A stretch of DNA of 64,000 nt, taken from Phaseolus vulgaris (taxonomy: Eukaryota > Streptophyta > Magnoliopsida > Fabales > Fabaceae). The notes beneath the pieces are model-generated. The model did not search any database. It had not been told where the DNA came from and saw only the letters and a list, made by a program, of their open reading frames with translations. Below are positions 51,524-63,227 of this stretch, piece by piece; position 1 is the first letter of the stretch; every line of letters starts with the position of its first letter. The translations under genes were made by a program, and so were the position numbers. The stretch covers positions 27,160,643 through 27,224,642 of the forward strand of contig NC_023750.2 of assembly GCF_000499845.2 (NCBI RefSeq). Direction: 5' to 3'.

Positions 51524-52707
51524 TGTACCGTCCCGTACCCGGGCGTTGACAAAGTCAAGGTCAAAGTCAACGTTGGGGGTCAAAGTCCACATAAGGCGTC
51601 GCCTAGGTGAAGAGACGCCAAGTGCCAGCGTCGCCAAGAGGAAGCGTCGCCAAGGTCAAGGCGTCGCCTAGTTAAGGCATCGCCCGGTTATGGCGTTGCC
51701 CAACTAGGGCGTCGCCAAGGTCAAATGCCACAAAGGCAAGGCGATCACAGTGTGGCTCCCCGATACCCATAGGTAGGAAAGACCATGGAGGGAGCGACGC
51801 CGTGTGAAGGCCTCAAATCCCGACAATCCGGGGTAGTAATAAAGAGAAGAGAAAGGTGGCTTCAAGGCCATAGTGATAGCGCCAGTGTAGGGCAGCCTAA
51901 CTCGTGAAGTGTCCCTGCTGCCCCAGAGACGCCATTGGGATAGATACGACTCAAGAGGAGGGTCACGCCCAGGGTAGCCAGGTGCAGGGCATGAGAGGAA
52001 GGCAGATACGCTCTCAAGGTGAGTGACTAGATGTTTGGGGGCACGAGTTAGCACCCAAAAAGTCACCTCTAGCGCAGATGCACTCCCAGGTAGGAGGACT
52101 CACACGAAGAAATGCCCCCAGATGGGGTCACGGTGCTGTGAGGCCCTCCACGTGTACAGCAGCCAAGTCAGATTAGATATGCCATTTTGTCAGGTACAAG
52201 GTAATTAAGGTTATTTAATACAATTTCCGTTTCGAGCGTTTAAGGTACTATAAATGCTCCCCAGCGGTTTAAACGTCTTAAATGTGCTACGTTTTATAAT
52301 TAAATGCGCTTTAAGGCGCTTTGAATGCGGGGGTAGCTTAAATAGCGCTTTGAATGTTGGAAACGGGGTTCGAACTTTTGGCAAATTTTCCAGAAACTCT
52401 CTAGTTGCTTGCTCGAGCCTGGAGGTTATGCACAAGGGACTAGGGAAAGATCTTTGCCAGAACGAGAAAATACACACTAGACACATTCCTTTTTACCACC
52501 TTCAGAGTGCCGCACACGGTGCTCCGATACGGAGGTGCATAGTTTTTGGTGTTTCTTGCTGGCTGACTTGAGCGTCGGAGTGCAAACGGCCGCTAGGGCG
52601 CCCTTTTGTCCTTCTTTGCAGGAATTCACAAGTAACCAGTGGGAAGGAGTCCCTAGCTGATGGTTGAGGTCGCGCACGAAGACGTCCCAGGTCAACCGGA
52701 CGGAACA
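51524..52707 (+). repeat. TE-5 3' LTR, complete family B LTR (1184 bp)
   Basis: TGTACCGTCC...CCGGACGGAACA. U3 begins with TTGAC/GTCAA repeats (51546-51590), then GGCGTCGCC repeats (51595-51715), then hairpin motif 1 (51756-51797). TATA region ACTATAAATG at 52248-52257. Palindromic GCGCTTTAAGGCGCTTT near 52306. U5 motif CTGACTTGAGCGTCGGAGTG near 52563. G-box CACGTGG at 51292-51298 lies outside, between the polypurine tract and aORF2. Confidence 0.92.
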
Positions 52708-55700
52708 CATTCCAAGTACGAGGGATCGCGTCACCCTCTAACTTTTCGAGCCTATATGCTCCATTCCCGAGGACCTCCGTTACTCTGGAAGGGCCAGTCC
52801 AATTGGGAGATAACTTGTTTTCCAACTGGTACGGGTGGGCCTTCCGCATCACCAGGTCGGCGACCTGGAACTGTCGAGGTCTCAGCTTGGAGCTGTACTT
52901 GTACTCCACCCTCCTTTTCAAGGCTTCAGCCTTAATCCTTGCTTCCTCACTCACTTCATCTAGTAGGTCCAAGTTCACCTTTCTCTCTTCGTTGGACTCC
53001 TCGACCACGAAGTTCTGGAAACGCGATGAGTTTTCCTAGATTTCTACCGGAATCATAGCGTTCGAACCATATACCAAGCTGAATGGTGTTTCCCTGGTTG
53101 TGGATGGAGGGGTAGTGTGGTATGCCCACACGATTCTAGGAACTTCTTTCGCCTAAGTCCCCTTGGCCTTGTCTAGCCTTCTCTTCAGACCCCTAAGCAG
53201 GACTCGGTTGGCTGACTCGACCTGTCCGTTCGTCTGGGGGTGTTCTACTGATGCGAACACCTGTTTCACTCCCAGCTCTGTACATAGCTTGCCCAATTTT
53301 TGGCTTGCAAACTGGGTACCGTTATCAAATATCAATCTCTTCGGTATTCCGAAGCGGCACACTATGTTTTTCCACACGAAGTGCTGGATTTTATGGGTTG
53401 TGATCTGTGCCACTGGCTCAGCCTCGATCCACTTCGTGATGGCAACCACGAGGTACTTCATTTGTCGTACTGCCAAAGGGAAAGGTCCCAGAATATCGAT
53501 CCCCCAGGTATGAAATGGCCATAGGTTGTAGATCGATCTCAACTCCTCTGGGGGCGTCTTGTGCCAATCAGCATGTTGTTGGCACTGCTTACAGCGCTGG
53601 GCATACCTCGTGCAATCTTCTCTCATGGTTGGCCAGTAATACCCTGCACGAATGGCCTTTGACAAGAGAGATCGACCACTGATGTGGCTACCACATATCC
53701 CTTCGTGTAGCTATGCCATGATGCGCGTGCATTGTTCACCGTCTACACATACTAGGATAGGATGGGTGAATCCATGCCTGAACAACTTCCCATCGATCAG
53801 GGTGTACTTGCTCGAATTTTTCTTGATTTTTCGAGCTTTTGTGGGTTCTAACGGGAGTACCTCATCGGCTAAGTAGCACTGGCAGGCCACCATCCAAGTT
53901 TCTTCTAATTCGACCTGGTAAACTTGCGGCACTATTTCCCAAGCAAATGGGTACCTGCTTATTATGGGTGTTTTCACCGTCTCTTGCGTTAACGACCGAT
54001 GACTCCTCCTCGTCCCTTCCGATGTGCTAACTTGTTGAATTTCTGTCACATTATTCGTGGTGGTTCGAGGTGTCTTCAGGGTCTCCTGAATCACCGTCCT
54101 CTGCCTGCCCCCTTGCCTGAACTGGCGAGCTTTGCAAGCAAGTCAGCTCGGGCATTCTGTTATCTGGGTACGTGGACTAACTCGAACGACTCCTTCAAGA
54201 CCTGGACATATTCTAGGTATGCGGCCATCTGAGGGTCTGTAGCTTGGTACTCCCCTGTGACTTGGCCTGTAACTAGCAAAGAGTCACTCTTTGCCAACAA
54301 CCCCTTTGCTCCCATCTCCTTAGCCAACAACATCCCAGCGACAAGGGCCTCATATTCTGCCTGGTTGTTGCTGGCCTTGGAAGCAAACTGTAGGGCCTGC
54401 TCGATCAGCAACCCATCTAGTCCTTCCAAGATGACGCCAACCCCACTACCTTGTTGGTTCGAGGAACTGTCCACAGAAAGTACCCATCTGAAACCTGCTA
54501 CTTCTTAGTGCATGGAGGCTGAGGAGAGTTCTACCACAAAGTCAGCATAAACTTGGCCCTTAATGGGCCCTCTAGGCTCATACTGTACGTCAATACCAGA
54601 TAGTTCTACCGCCCACCGCACCATTCTGCCTACCACATTTGGAAGGTCTGTCATTACTATCACGGTGAAGCTCTAGAAGTAGTGGCGAAGTCTTCTCACT
54701 GAGAATACTACTACCAGGGATGCTTTTTCTAAGGTCTGGTATCTCACCTCTGGCCCCTGCAATACCTTGCCGACGAAGTAGATTGGCCTCTGCACCTGGT
54801 CTTGCTCCTGCAATAGGACCGAACTGATCGCCTTCTCTATAACTGCGAAGTATAGGCGGAGTGGGGTATCTAACTCTGGCTTGCATAACACCGGTGGACT
54901 GGTCAGGTACTCCTTCAGCTTTACAAATGCCTCTTCGCACTCTCGGATCCATACGAACCTACTGTTTCTCTTCAGGCACTGGAAATAAGGGTGACCCTTG
55001 TCTCCTCCTGCCAATACAAATCTGGACAAAGTGACCATGCGCCCTGTCAACTGTTGCACTTCTTTCACCGAGATCGAGCTTCTCATGGCTATTATAGCAG
55101 CGCACTTCTTAGGATTCGCCTCTATCCCACGTCCAGTGAGCAAGAAACCCAAGAACTTACCTACCTCAACCCCGAACACGCACTTCTCTGGGTTTAGCTT
55201 TAGCCTGTACTTCATTATCGTGGTGAACAGCTCTTCCAGGTGTGCTACGTGTTGCTCCTTCTGCTAGGAGGTGACCACCATGTCATCTACGTATGCTTGG
55301 ACATTCTGCCCCAACATGGGGGCTAGCACCCCGTCCATCAATCACTGGTAGGTGGCCCCTGCATTCTTAAGCCCGAAGGGCATGACCTTGTAGCAATAAG
55401 AAGATAGTTCCGTCATGAACGCTGTCTTGCACTCGTCCATGGGGTGCATCATGATCTGGTTGTAACCAGAAAAGGCATCCAGGAAGCTGAGTAACCTGCA
55501 TCCGGAGGGGCTGTCCACCAAAGCATCAATACTGGACAGCGGGTAAGGTGCTAAAGAGGAAAACCTAAGACACCTCTTTTGTATAGCATCTATAGGCGTT
55601 AGTTTTTTAGGAAAAATCTAGAAGGTGCCTCTTCACTCTCCATTTAGGCGCTAGAATTGGAAGAGTTAGAAGGCTACCTTGTAAAGCTTCTCTTACAAGC

Positions 55701-58381
55701 TTCTTTTGTAAATAGATGACCGATCCTCCTCCCTATAAAAGGAAGGCTTGGGTCCTTGAAATAATAGAATTGATTTTGTGAGTAAAGAACCTCTCCCAAA
55801 TTGGTGAGTGAATTGAGAGAGACTTGTGTCTTCTTTTCTTCTAGTCTTATCTTGAGTGCATTCTTGGACTCTCAACTGGCGGCAACTACAATTATCTTGA
55901 AGCCTTTCATCCTTCAAGTGGCATGCACATCTCCAAGAGCTCCAACCACATAAGTTTCCTAGTTCTTTTCATCTTCTTCATCCATTTCCATTCCAAAACA
56001 AACTTTAAAACATGTCTTTGATGTTTCTAGTCATTTCAATCGGTAGAACTTGCTTGTTTTGTGTTTTTATTCGGTAGTTCCTTTTAGTTTGCTGTTCTTG
56101 TGATTTTAATTGAGTTTCCTTGAGTTTTAATCGGTTCATTTGTGTTCTCTCTTGTTTTAATCGGTTCATATGCCATATTATGGGTTTCTATATGAGTTTG
56201 GCTTGGTTACTTGTGATTTGGTGAGTTCTTGAATGATTAGAACATTGATCCAATTCTTAAAAAGTGCCTAATCCTATTCCAACTCTTGTTGAATCTATAA
56301 CATGTTTATATTATATCTCTATCATGTTATTGGAATCATATCACTTGTTGAGGTTCGTGAAGTCAACACACATCCTCCACTTTCTGCTGACCTTCTTTAC
56401 TAGTACCACATTGGCTAGCCACTCGGGGTACTAAATTCCCTGATGTGGCCAGCCTTCAATAGCTTTTCCGTTTATTCTCGTACGACCGGACGCCTTTCTT
56501 CGTTGAATTTTCGCCTTCTCTGGCGGATAGGTCGGACCTTGGGGTCCATGGTGGGACGATGACACAGGAAGTCAGGGTTTATACCAGGAATGTCAGCAGC
56601 GGTCCATGCGAATGCGTCAAGGTGTCGTGCTATGAACTCAGCAACCCGATCCTGCGACTCTTGGCTTAAGGACCGCCCATGTTTGAACGTCTTTCCATCG
56701 ATCTCTCTCTCCACCACACCTCCTGCGGGCTCGGGTCGATTCTCCTGAGCGATCTCTACGCGGGTCACTCCGTCTTCTCATGGGGGTCTGGTAGTGACAG
56801 TAAACACCCCTCTCTTCGTTTTGAGGTTGTTTTCATAGCACCTCTTTTCCTCCTTTTGGTCGACTTTGATGGTGATCACCGTGCGCTCAAGGGAAGGCAA
56901 CTTCATCTTCATATGCCTCGTGGAGGCAACTGCTCTCAACTTGTTTGAAGCTGGCCTTCCTAACAGTATATTGTAGGCCGAGGGAGCATTAACAACGAGA
57001 TACCTGATGTTGGTAGTGCGTGAAGTCGCGCCATCCATGAACGTCGTTCTCAACTCGATGTGCCCACGAACCTCCATATGGTCCCCTGCAAAACCATAAA
57101 AACATCCGGTGTAGGGTCTTAACTAGTCCGTGGATAGCTGTAACTTGTTAAAGGTCGTCAAGAACATCACATCGGCTGAACTTCCTTGGTCCACGAGGAC
57201 GTGGTGTACCTTCCTTCCTGTTGTGACTAGTGAAATTACCATCGGATCATTGTCATGGGGTATGACATTTTGGAGGTCGGCCTTCGTGAAGACGAGGTCG
57301 ACATCGAGGGATTAGTCCACCTGTTGTACCTCCATCGCCATTACGCCTCGTGCATACTTCTTTCGCTAGGAGGCAGTGCACCCTCCCCCTGAGAACCCTC
57401 CCGAGATAGTGTTTACCTACTGTGGATAGGCACCTCGTGCCCCTGATCCGCCCCTGCAGCTACCAACGCCTGGTCGTCCTGCAACTCTTGAAGATAATCC
57501 TTTAAGAAATCGCTCTTCACCAGCTCATCTAGTTGGTGTGCCAAGGCCAAGCACTTACGTATGTAGTGGCCATTTTCCTGGTGGAACTTACACCAAACGT
57601 TCTAGTTGGACCCCATCTTCCTATCGGTCTTTACCGGTACCTTCAGTCTTGCCGCTATGTTTGGAATAACGATCAACTCCTTGAGCTCCACTCAGAAATT
57701 ATGCTTTGGGGGTGGGTCCCTTCGTGCGCGAGTCCCGGCCTGGGCCCGTTCATAGGGTTTTCCTGCTCCCCTTCTTCTCTGTGGTCGCCTCGTGCACCCT
57801 CATAGGCTGAGGCCGTGCAACCGCTCGAGGTCGGACAAGACCGACGAGACATTGCTTCTGCGTCACTCGATCATCTGCGGCGATGTGTGCTAACGCTCGG
57901 CGTCTAATCTCTTTGAATGTCTTCGGGTAGAACCTTAACCGTGATTCACTGAAAGGTCCAGGTAGCATTCCCTTGACGAAGGCATGCACCGTCATGGCCT
58001 CATTAGTGGGTTTCAATCTTACTACTTAGGCCCCGAATCTGTTCAGGTAGTTCTTCCCCTGGTACTGTTTGACATCGAAAACATCATAAGAAAGTCCGAT
58101 GGAGGCCTTGTTAACAAGGTACTGCTCCCTGAACAATGTCGCAAACTGGTCAAAGTTGGTGATGTGCCCGTCGGGAAGGCTAACAAACCATTCCAACACC
58201 GCGCCTGACAACGTGCTCATGAGCATCTTGCAGTACACAACATCAAATCCTCCTGTGAGCATCATTTGGGTGTGGAACGTCGTGAGATGGGCCTCTGGGT
58301 CCTCTACTCCGGTGAAGGAGACTTTCGGGCCTAAAGACGTTGTTGGTAACGCCATATTCATGATCGCTCATGAGAACGGCA
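52708..58381 (-). pseudogene. TE-7 gag-pol, heavily degraded
   Basis: Gag starts within GQMPFS (near 58381); its N-terminus and the leader are missing. Recognisable blocks on minus: gag (58361-57750: EWFVSLPDGHITNF), protease and its C-part (57200-56778: YNILLGRPASNK), reverse transcriptase N-part (56768-56400: DGKTFKHGRSL, DPKVRPIRQRRRKFNEERR), palm (55540-55210, with stops), RNase H (55215-54600), second RNase H (54474-54105), integrase (54094-53153: IDILGPFPLAV, NGTQFAS, NGQVESAN), C-terminus (53008-52708). A dozen or more stops and frameshifts. Domain order is the same as in TE-1. Confidence 0.85.
55544..56352. mobile_element. Insertion within TE-7 pol, LTR-like (possible solo LTR)
   Basis: Reverse transcriptase homology breaks at GGACAGCGGGTAAG and resumes at CTTGTTGAGGTTCGTGAAG. 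The ~810 bp between starts TGCTAAAGAGG and ends ATCATATCA, has a TATA region CTATAAAAGG at 55733-55742 and no ORF. It repeats AATCGGT(A/T)-type motifs at 56038-56170. TG...CA ends and a plus-strand TATA fit a solo LTR, but I could not find a clean target duplication. Confidence 0.5.
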
Positions 58382-58409
58382 TTTGCCCTTCGATCTTGCC
58401 TGAGAATCG

Positions 58410-59179
58410 TGCCTTCTTGATCAAGAAACCTCTCACCTACAAAGACAAAGGGGCGCCCTAGCGGCCGTTTGCACTCCGACGCTCAAGTCAGTATTAGGGC
58501 AAAGAAACACCAAGTGTATATATCAGCTTCAGTCTTAGAAATTGCGTACCCTTTATATAGGCTGAAACTAGGGTTTACCTTTGCGGCGTTGCCCTTGACT
58601 AGGGTTCCAAATGTCCTTGTGCCCCTATTCATAGAATCTTAGCATATCTGGCACATGAACTTCCCTTAACTGGAGTGCAACGAATGACAAAGAGGCCGCT
58701 TGGGTACCAACTTGTGCACCTAATCTCCAGCGCCATTTGCTTCGTGGGTGCCCTAATATTCACGTGCCAAGCATGCAGCTTTCCCTGGAAACCCTAACCC
58801 TAATGGGCTTTAACGCCTCCTAGGATTTTCCACACGTGTTACGCCTTCATGCGTCATACACACCACGTACATGGATCCCTCGTGACTTAAGCCTCCCACA
58901 TATCTCTTGTATTTAACTGTTATCTTAACAAAACTCTAGGGCCCACCTTACGTGGCTCTCTACAATGTCCTGACGACCAATGTCCAATCTTCTCCCTCTA
59001 CTGGTGAGGTTCAATATCGATCTCCAACATCGGGCTTAGAATACCAATGTCCAAAGACTAATCAATCCCCTAGTGGGTACGTCTGGGGTCCACCTCGTGG
59101 CCCCCCTTCCATCACCAAGCATCGACGCGCGATGTCTGAGGTCAGTCTCTGGGTCGATGACCGAGGACTGATCGGGACA
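58410..59179 (-). repeat. TE-7 5' LTR
   Basis: On minus it starts TGTCCCGATCAGTCC, with the TATA region CCTATATAAAGGG (58551-58563) and the U5 motif CTGACTTGAGCGTCGGAGTG (58470-58489). It shares ~39 bp with the family B U5 there but little elsewhere. The inner end near 58410 (TTGATCA) is approximate, because leader and gag start are deleted. Confidence 0.75.
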
Positions 59180-59478
59180 ATTATTTAATCTCAAGTCGTC
59201 TCCTAGTGAATACAATTAAAAATTCAGTAAAACAGCTAAAAAATTGTCTATATGTAGTTTGAGTTAGTAAGAATAGTTAATTAAAAAAGTGGGATTGTTT
59301 GAAAAAAATTAAAAAAAATGAGACTAAAGTAAATTAAAAAATGGATTGATTCTCGAGTTCATTCATCATTGAATCCTTCATCAATTGACATATGCATCAT
59401 TCATCCAACTTCCAAAGATAAGCGAATTAACCAAACAAGTGTCAATCAATTCATGAATTAGTCAAACAAGTGTTACTA

Positions 59479-59830
59479 CACTACAAGAAAAATTATTTTG
59501 AACGGGGTTATATTAGGCATTTCCGGTGGTTTTAACCCCTGTTAAGTACGTTATCCACGATTTATCTTTCCCCTAGAAGATCCAGCGCCGCTAAAGGATT
59601 ACTGGCGATTTTTACGAACCCTTGGAAAATAATTACTTTTTGGCGATTTTGAAACCCCTGTTATTCCCGACACTTCGAAAACCCCTGTTATTCCTGACGG
59701 TTCTGAAACCGACGATTCTGAAACCCCGTTATTCCCGACAATTCTCAAACCCCCGTTATTCCCGGAGATTTTCAAACTATCATTAATTCCGGAGGTTTTC
59801 TAAACATGGTGCATATATAAAAAAAAAAAG
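59479..59830 (+). mobile_element. CACTA (En/Spm-type) transposon end
   Basis: CACTACAAGAAAAATTATTT at 59479 is the terminal inverted repeat of plant CACTA elements. Subterminal repeats follow (AACCCCTGTTATTCCCGAC and variants, 59645-59800). I found no opposite terminus (TTTTTCTTGTAGTG) up to 64000, so this is one end of a truncated element, or the partner lies beyond the window. Confidence 0.75.
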
Positions 59831-61281
59831 TAGGTAACAAATAATAAAAATGTTAAACCAAATTAATGTGCCAAGACTTTTAATAAAACTCCCCTAGCAC
59901 ACTGAATGCACTAATTCATTAGTAAATCACCACCAGCACTTTACATTCTTAAATTGTTCTATATTTATTCATTTTTCTTTTTTATCGACAAAGATTTATT
60001 CATTTTTTATAATATAAGGTGATATATAAAACAAATTTAAGACAACATTCCAATTAGAAGTGTGAACTTTACTATCATAGTAGTGATTAAGTAGAGAAGT
60101 GATTTAAAGTGCAAGTAGACACCTTCAAATTTTTTTGACTATTTTGGAATTAACATATAAAATACATAATAATAATTTTTCTAAATTTGCATTGCAAAAT
60201 AAAAAGGAATATAAAATATGGAAATTCAAAATAAATAATGTTGCATGTAGTTTGTAACTAGTATGTATGTATTGTCAATGCAATATAGAGTTTCTTTCAT
60301 ATTCTATTGCATCTACAAAATTGAAAAGACCATGCATTAAAAGGTAGTAGGATTGCGGATAACTCCAATGAGAAAAAAGTCCACCATACAAAATAGTGTA
60401 CACAAATAACTAAAAGCTATGAAACCACAAAAAGTGAATAATAAAAGTACCATTTCTTCTTAATCATAAAAGTAGACATGATAAAAAAAACTAAATAACA
60501 TTATTTGGCTATTGATAATTTGTTTCATCGTTAGGAACACTTCTTTTATTGAATGCCTAATATATAAAAAGAATTATAATTAGTAGCATTCCAATTATAA
60601 TATAAAATATGTATTAATTTAATCAAGATTTAAATATTACCAGTAATGCATGAAACATAGAAAAATCATGAGACAACTCTCCCGGATAGTTTTGCACACA
60701 AAAAGTAATCATTATATTCATTTAATTGACTTGTGATGTGAATATAGAAACCTAATTTAGAACACAAAATCAATTAAATTAATTAAATTGAATAATATTA
60801 AAAGTGATGGGTTATATACAATAATGCTAACACAATTTATACTTATTCAGATAATTAACTACCAATGATTCAAATTTCATCATCATAAATAAAACTAATA
60901 GTAAATCCTCATGATAAGTGCTTAGATCAAATTAGTTTGGTAAGGTCAGAGAATAATTTGTCAAATATACTAGTCTTGACTATACATAAATTTAAAATAG
61001 AGACACAAAGATATAAGTAGCTACAATTTTCCACTCCATAATAAAAAGAAACAATAGGGAGTTTATGTTCATAAACTCTAATAAAGAATAGTGATATGTT
61101 CCAAATCACCCTTTCTTTTGTCACTTACATGTAACCACCTATAAATACCTACAATATATAATTAATAATATATAAGAACATATATAATAAGGAATATTAT
61201 ATTATTTATGTATATACGGCTTGGTGAATCTATTCTGAACTAACTTCAATAATTTGTAGCATAACATTTTGCTTATCTTCA

Positions 61282-61324
<43 letters not shown>

Positions 61325-63227
61325 GAGGAATTTAATATAAGCTAAAAAATTGAAGCCTCATTAGAAAGGAATTTGTGGTTCCAACTCAACAAGTTTAGGG
61401 TTGAAGCTTCCGAAGAAGAATTTCATAAGCATGTCCCTAAGATGATGATCAATAAAATTATATGCATAGATTAATTGCTTAAAAAAAATGTAAAGATTAT
61501 AAATGTACACCTAAATTGATGATACTTTGTGAAAATATATGAAAAGGGGAGATTCAAAGTAGGTAGTGGGAGTTGAACCTTATAGGCACCAATTCTAGCC
61601 CTCGCATGCCTTTGCTCATTTAGTATATGGCATTGATCCCTTTACTACAATCTACACAAGCCCTCTCCATTTTTTTTTCTGTCTTCATTTCTTCATCCAA
61701 TCCCATGCCAATAATAATGCATTTCCCTTCCTATATAATGCACATTGTACACCCTCCAAGTTTTATGAACTCAGGTGAAGTTTGAGCCATATTGCAGCAA
61801 TCATTTAATCCATAGTGTAGAATTATCGGGGTACATCTAGTTGTGTTTATTGGGGTTAACAATGTACAGTGTTAACCATTTCAATGATTTGAACTCACTT
61901 TTCTTTGAAGGTTCTCATTGCATTTAGTCTTTGCCATATAGAATAAGAAAAATTTATAAGCATATTTAAGCATATTGGACAATGGTTCATATCTATATCA
62001 GAAACATGCATTCTGCTTTTAATGGAAGCCCAATTGGCTAGCTTTTTGCACCACTGAAATCAATTTTGAAAAATGGTGCTTTGCCAAATACATAGTGAAA
62101 TATGCTATCATACAACAAGTTATTCATGAGAAATTCTATTTGATTGAGATTTCACTGCATAAAGTTTCCTAGTTATGGAACAAACATTGTGTTTCTGTCT
62201 TGACCATATCTGAAATGTTTAACCATATCGCACGCATGACTCAAATCTTACACGTGAGATACTACAATTATACTTAATCTTAATTGTCAAATATTCATTT
62301 AATGAAATTATTAAGAGACAGAAGAAGAAAAATTAACTAATGAAGGAAAAATGAAGGGGCATCTCTTGCCAGCCACATCATAAGCTAATGTTTCCTCTCT
62401 TTTCTTGTTATTTTACTCCTTTCCTTTTCTTATTTTCTATAAAATTCTTGTAATCTCATATCTTTGGGTTTGTAATCTTGATTCTTAACACAACACTTGA
62501 GCAAATGAATTCATATTTTGGATTCCTTCTCCTAACTCATGATGGTACCTGATTAAATTATGAGAACCTAGCAAGTCATCACAACTTGTTTCCTCACACA
62601 GACATTACTAATATCCTCTTATATCGAATAATAAACAATTCTATATTAATATAACATCTTCTTTATCTCACCCGATTCTAAATAAAAATAAAACTATTCA
62701 ATATATTCAAAATACGTGAATTAATATGAGGAGATAAATGAATAGATATAAGAAGAAAATATGCATTGCAAACTTTCATTTGGTTGACCTCCATAATTTT
62801 GAAACACTTGAATTTATAAGATAGGTCTCTTATGTTGGGGACAAGATAGAAATAGTGCACTTAGAATGAATGTTATGGTGAAAGTATAAACAATGTAGCG
62901 ATCAATATTACTGATTTCAACACAACTATTGCATGGGAAAGACATACATGGAAAGTTTCAGATTAACCTTGGTACATATGAAACTAATCTAACTAAAAAT
63001 ACCAAAAGACATTCTCTTTACATATGTTATCCTGTTAAAATATAGTACTTCCTAACAGTTATTGCCGCGGGTATTCCACACAAAATGGATATATGAATTA
63101 CATGTAAATCTTAAGTAATTGTTCATGCAAAAGGGATAGCCTCCTGATATACCTTCCTCCCTGATCTTGGAAGTTCATTTTATGATTGGGCCAGATAGCC
63201 ATTTTCACCATTTCTAATTTTTATAAC
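59831..63227. other. AT-rich noncoding stretch
   Basis: About 3.4 kb with no ORF that I can support and no homology to the other elements here. It contains a TA microsatellite (61288-61320) and an 8-bp inverted repeat GGTTAACA/TGTTAACC (61853-61876). A TATA-like CTATATAATG (61731-61740) follows a pyrimidine-rich run, but no gene is recognisable downstream. It is the only part of the window that may be old host intergenic DNA. Confidence 0.6.
61288..61320. repeat. TA dinucleotide microsatellite
   Basis: Uninterrupted TATATA... of about 33 bp. Confidence 0.95.

Larger units (their letters stand above)
30357..52707 (+). mobile_element. TE-5: family B Tat-type element, split by TE-6
   Basis: Two parts, 30357-34931 and 46152-52707. 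Part 1: pol from within RNase H through four tandem 712-bp copies of the second RNase H region to integrase and the post-pol block. Part 2: aORF1, a spacer with hairpins, aORF2, polypurine tract and complete 3' LTR. The two parts join in the stretch that is continuous in TE-2 (15330-15390: CAAGTATGACATTGAAAAG). The 5' side is lost before RNase H; the LTR fragment at 23732-24377 may be its 5' LTR. It abuts the end of TE-7 pol at 52708. Confidence 0.88.
52708..59179 (-). mobile_element. TE-7: old Tat-type element (family C), 3' part lost
   Basis: On minus: 5' LTR starting TGTCCCGAT at 59179, then gag, protease, reverse transcriptase, RNase H, second RNase H and integrase, to the last residues of pol (PRTWN), where the TE-5 LTR begins. 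The post-pol region, any antisense gene and the 3' LTR are missing. It has many more stops than TE-1 or TE-6, so it is the oldest copy. Interrupted at 55544-56352. Confidence 0.88.

Noticed and set aside
52254..52571. 105-codon plus-strand frame in the TE-5 LTR
   Set aside because: LTR noncoding sequence; the homologous frames at 18930 and 23900 are not conserved.
61725..61760. Possible host promoter (TATA-like CTATATAATG)
   Set aside because: No coding frame, splice pattern or known RNA follows; AT-rich DNA yields such matches by chance.
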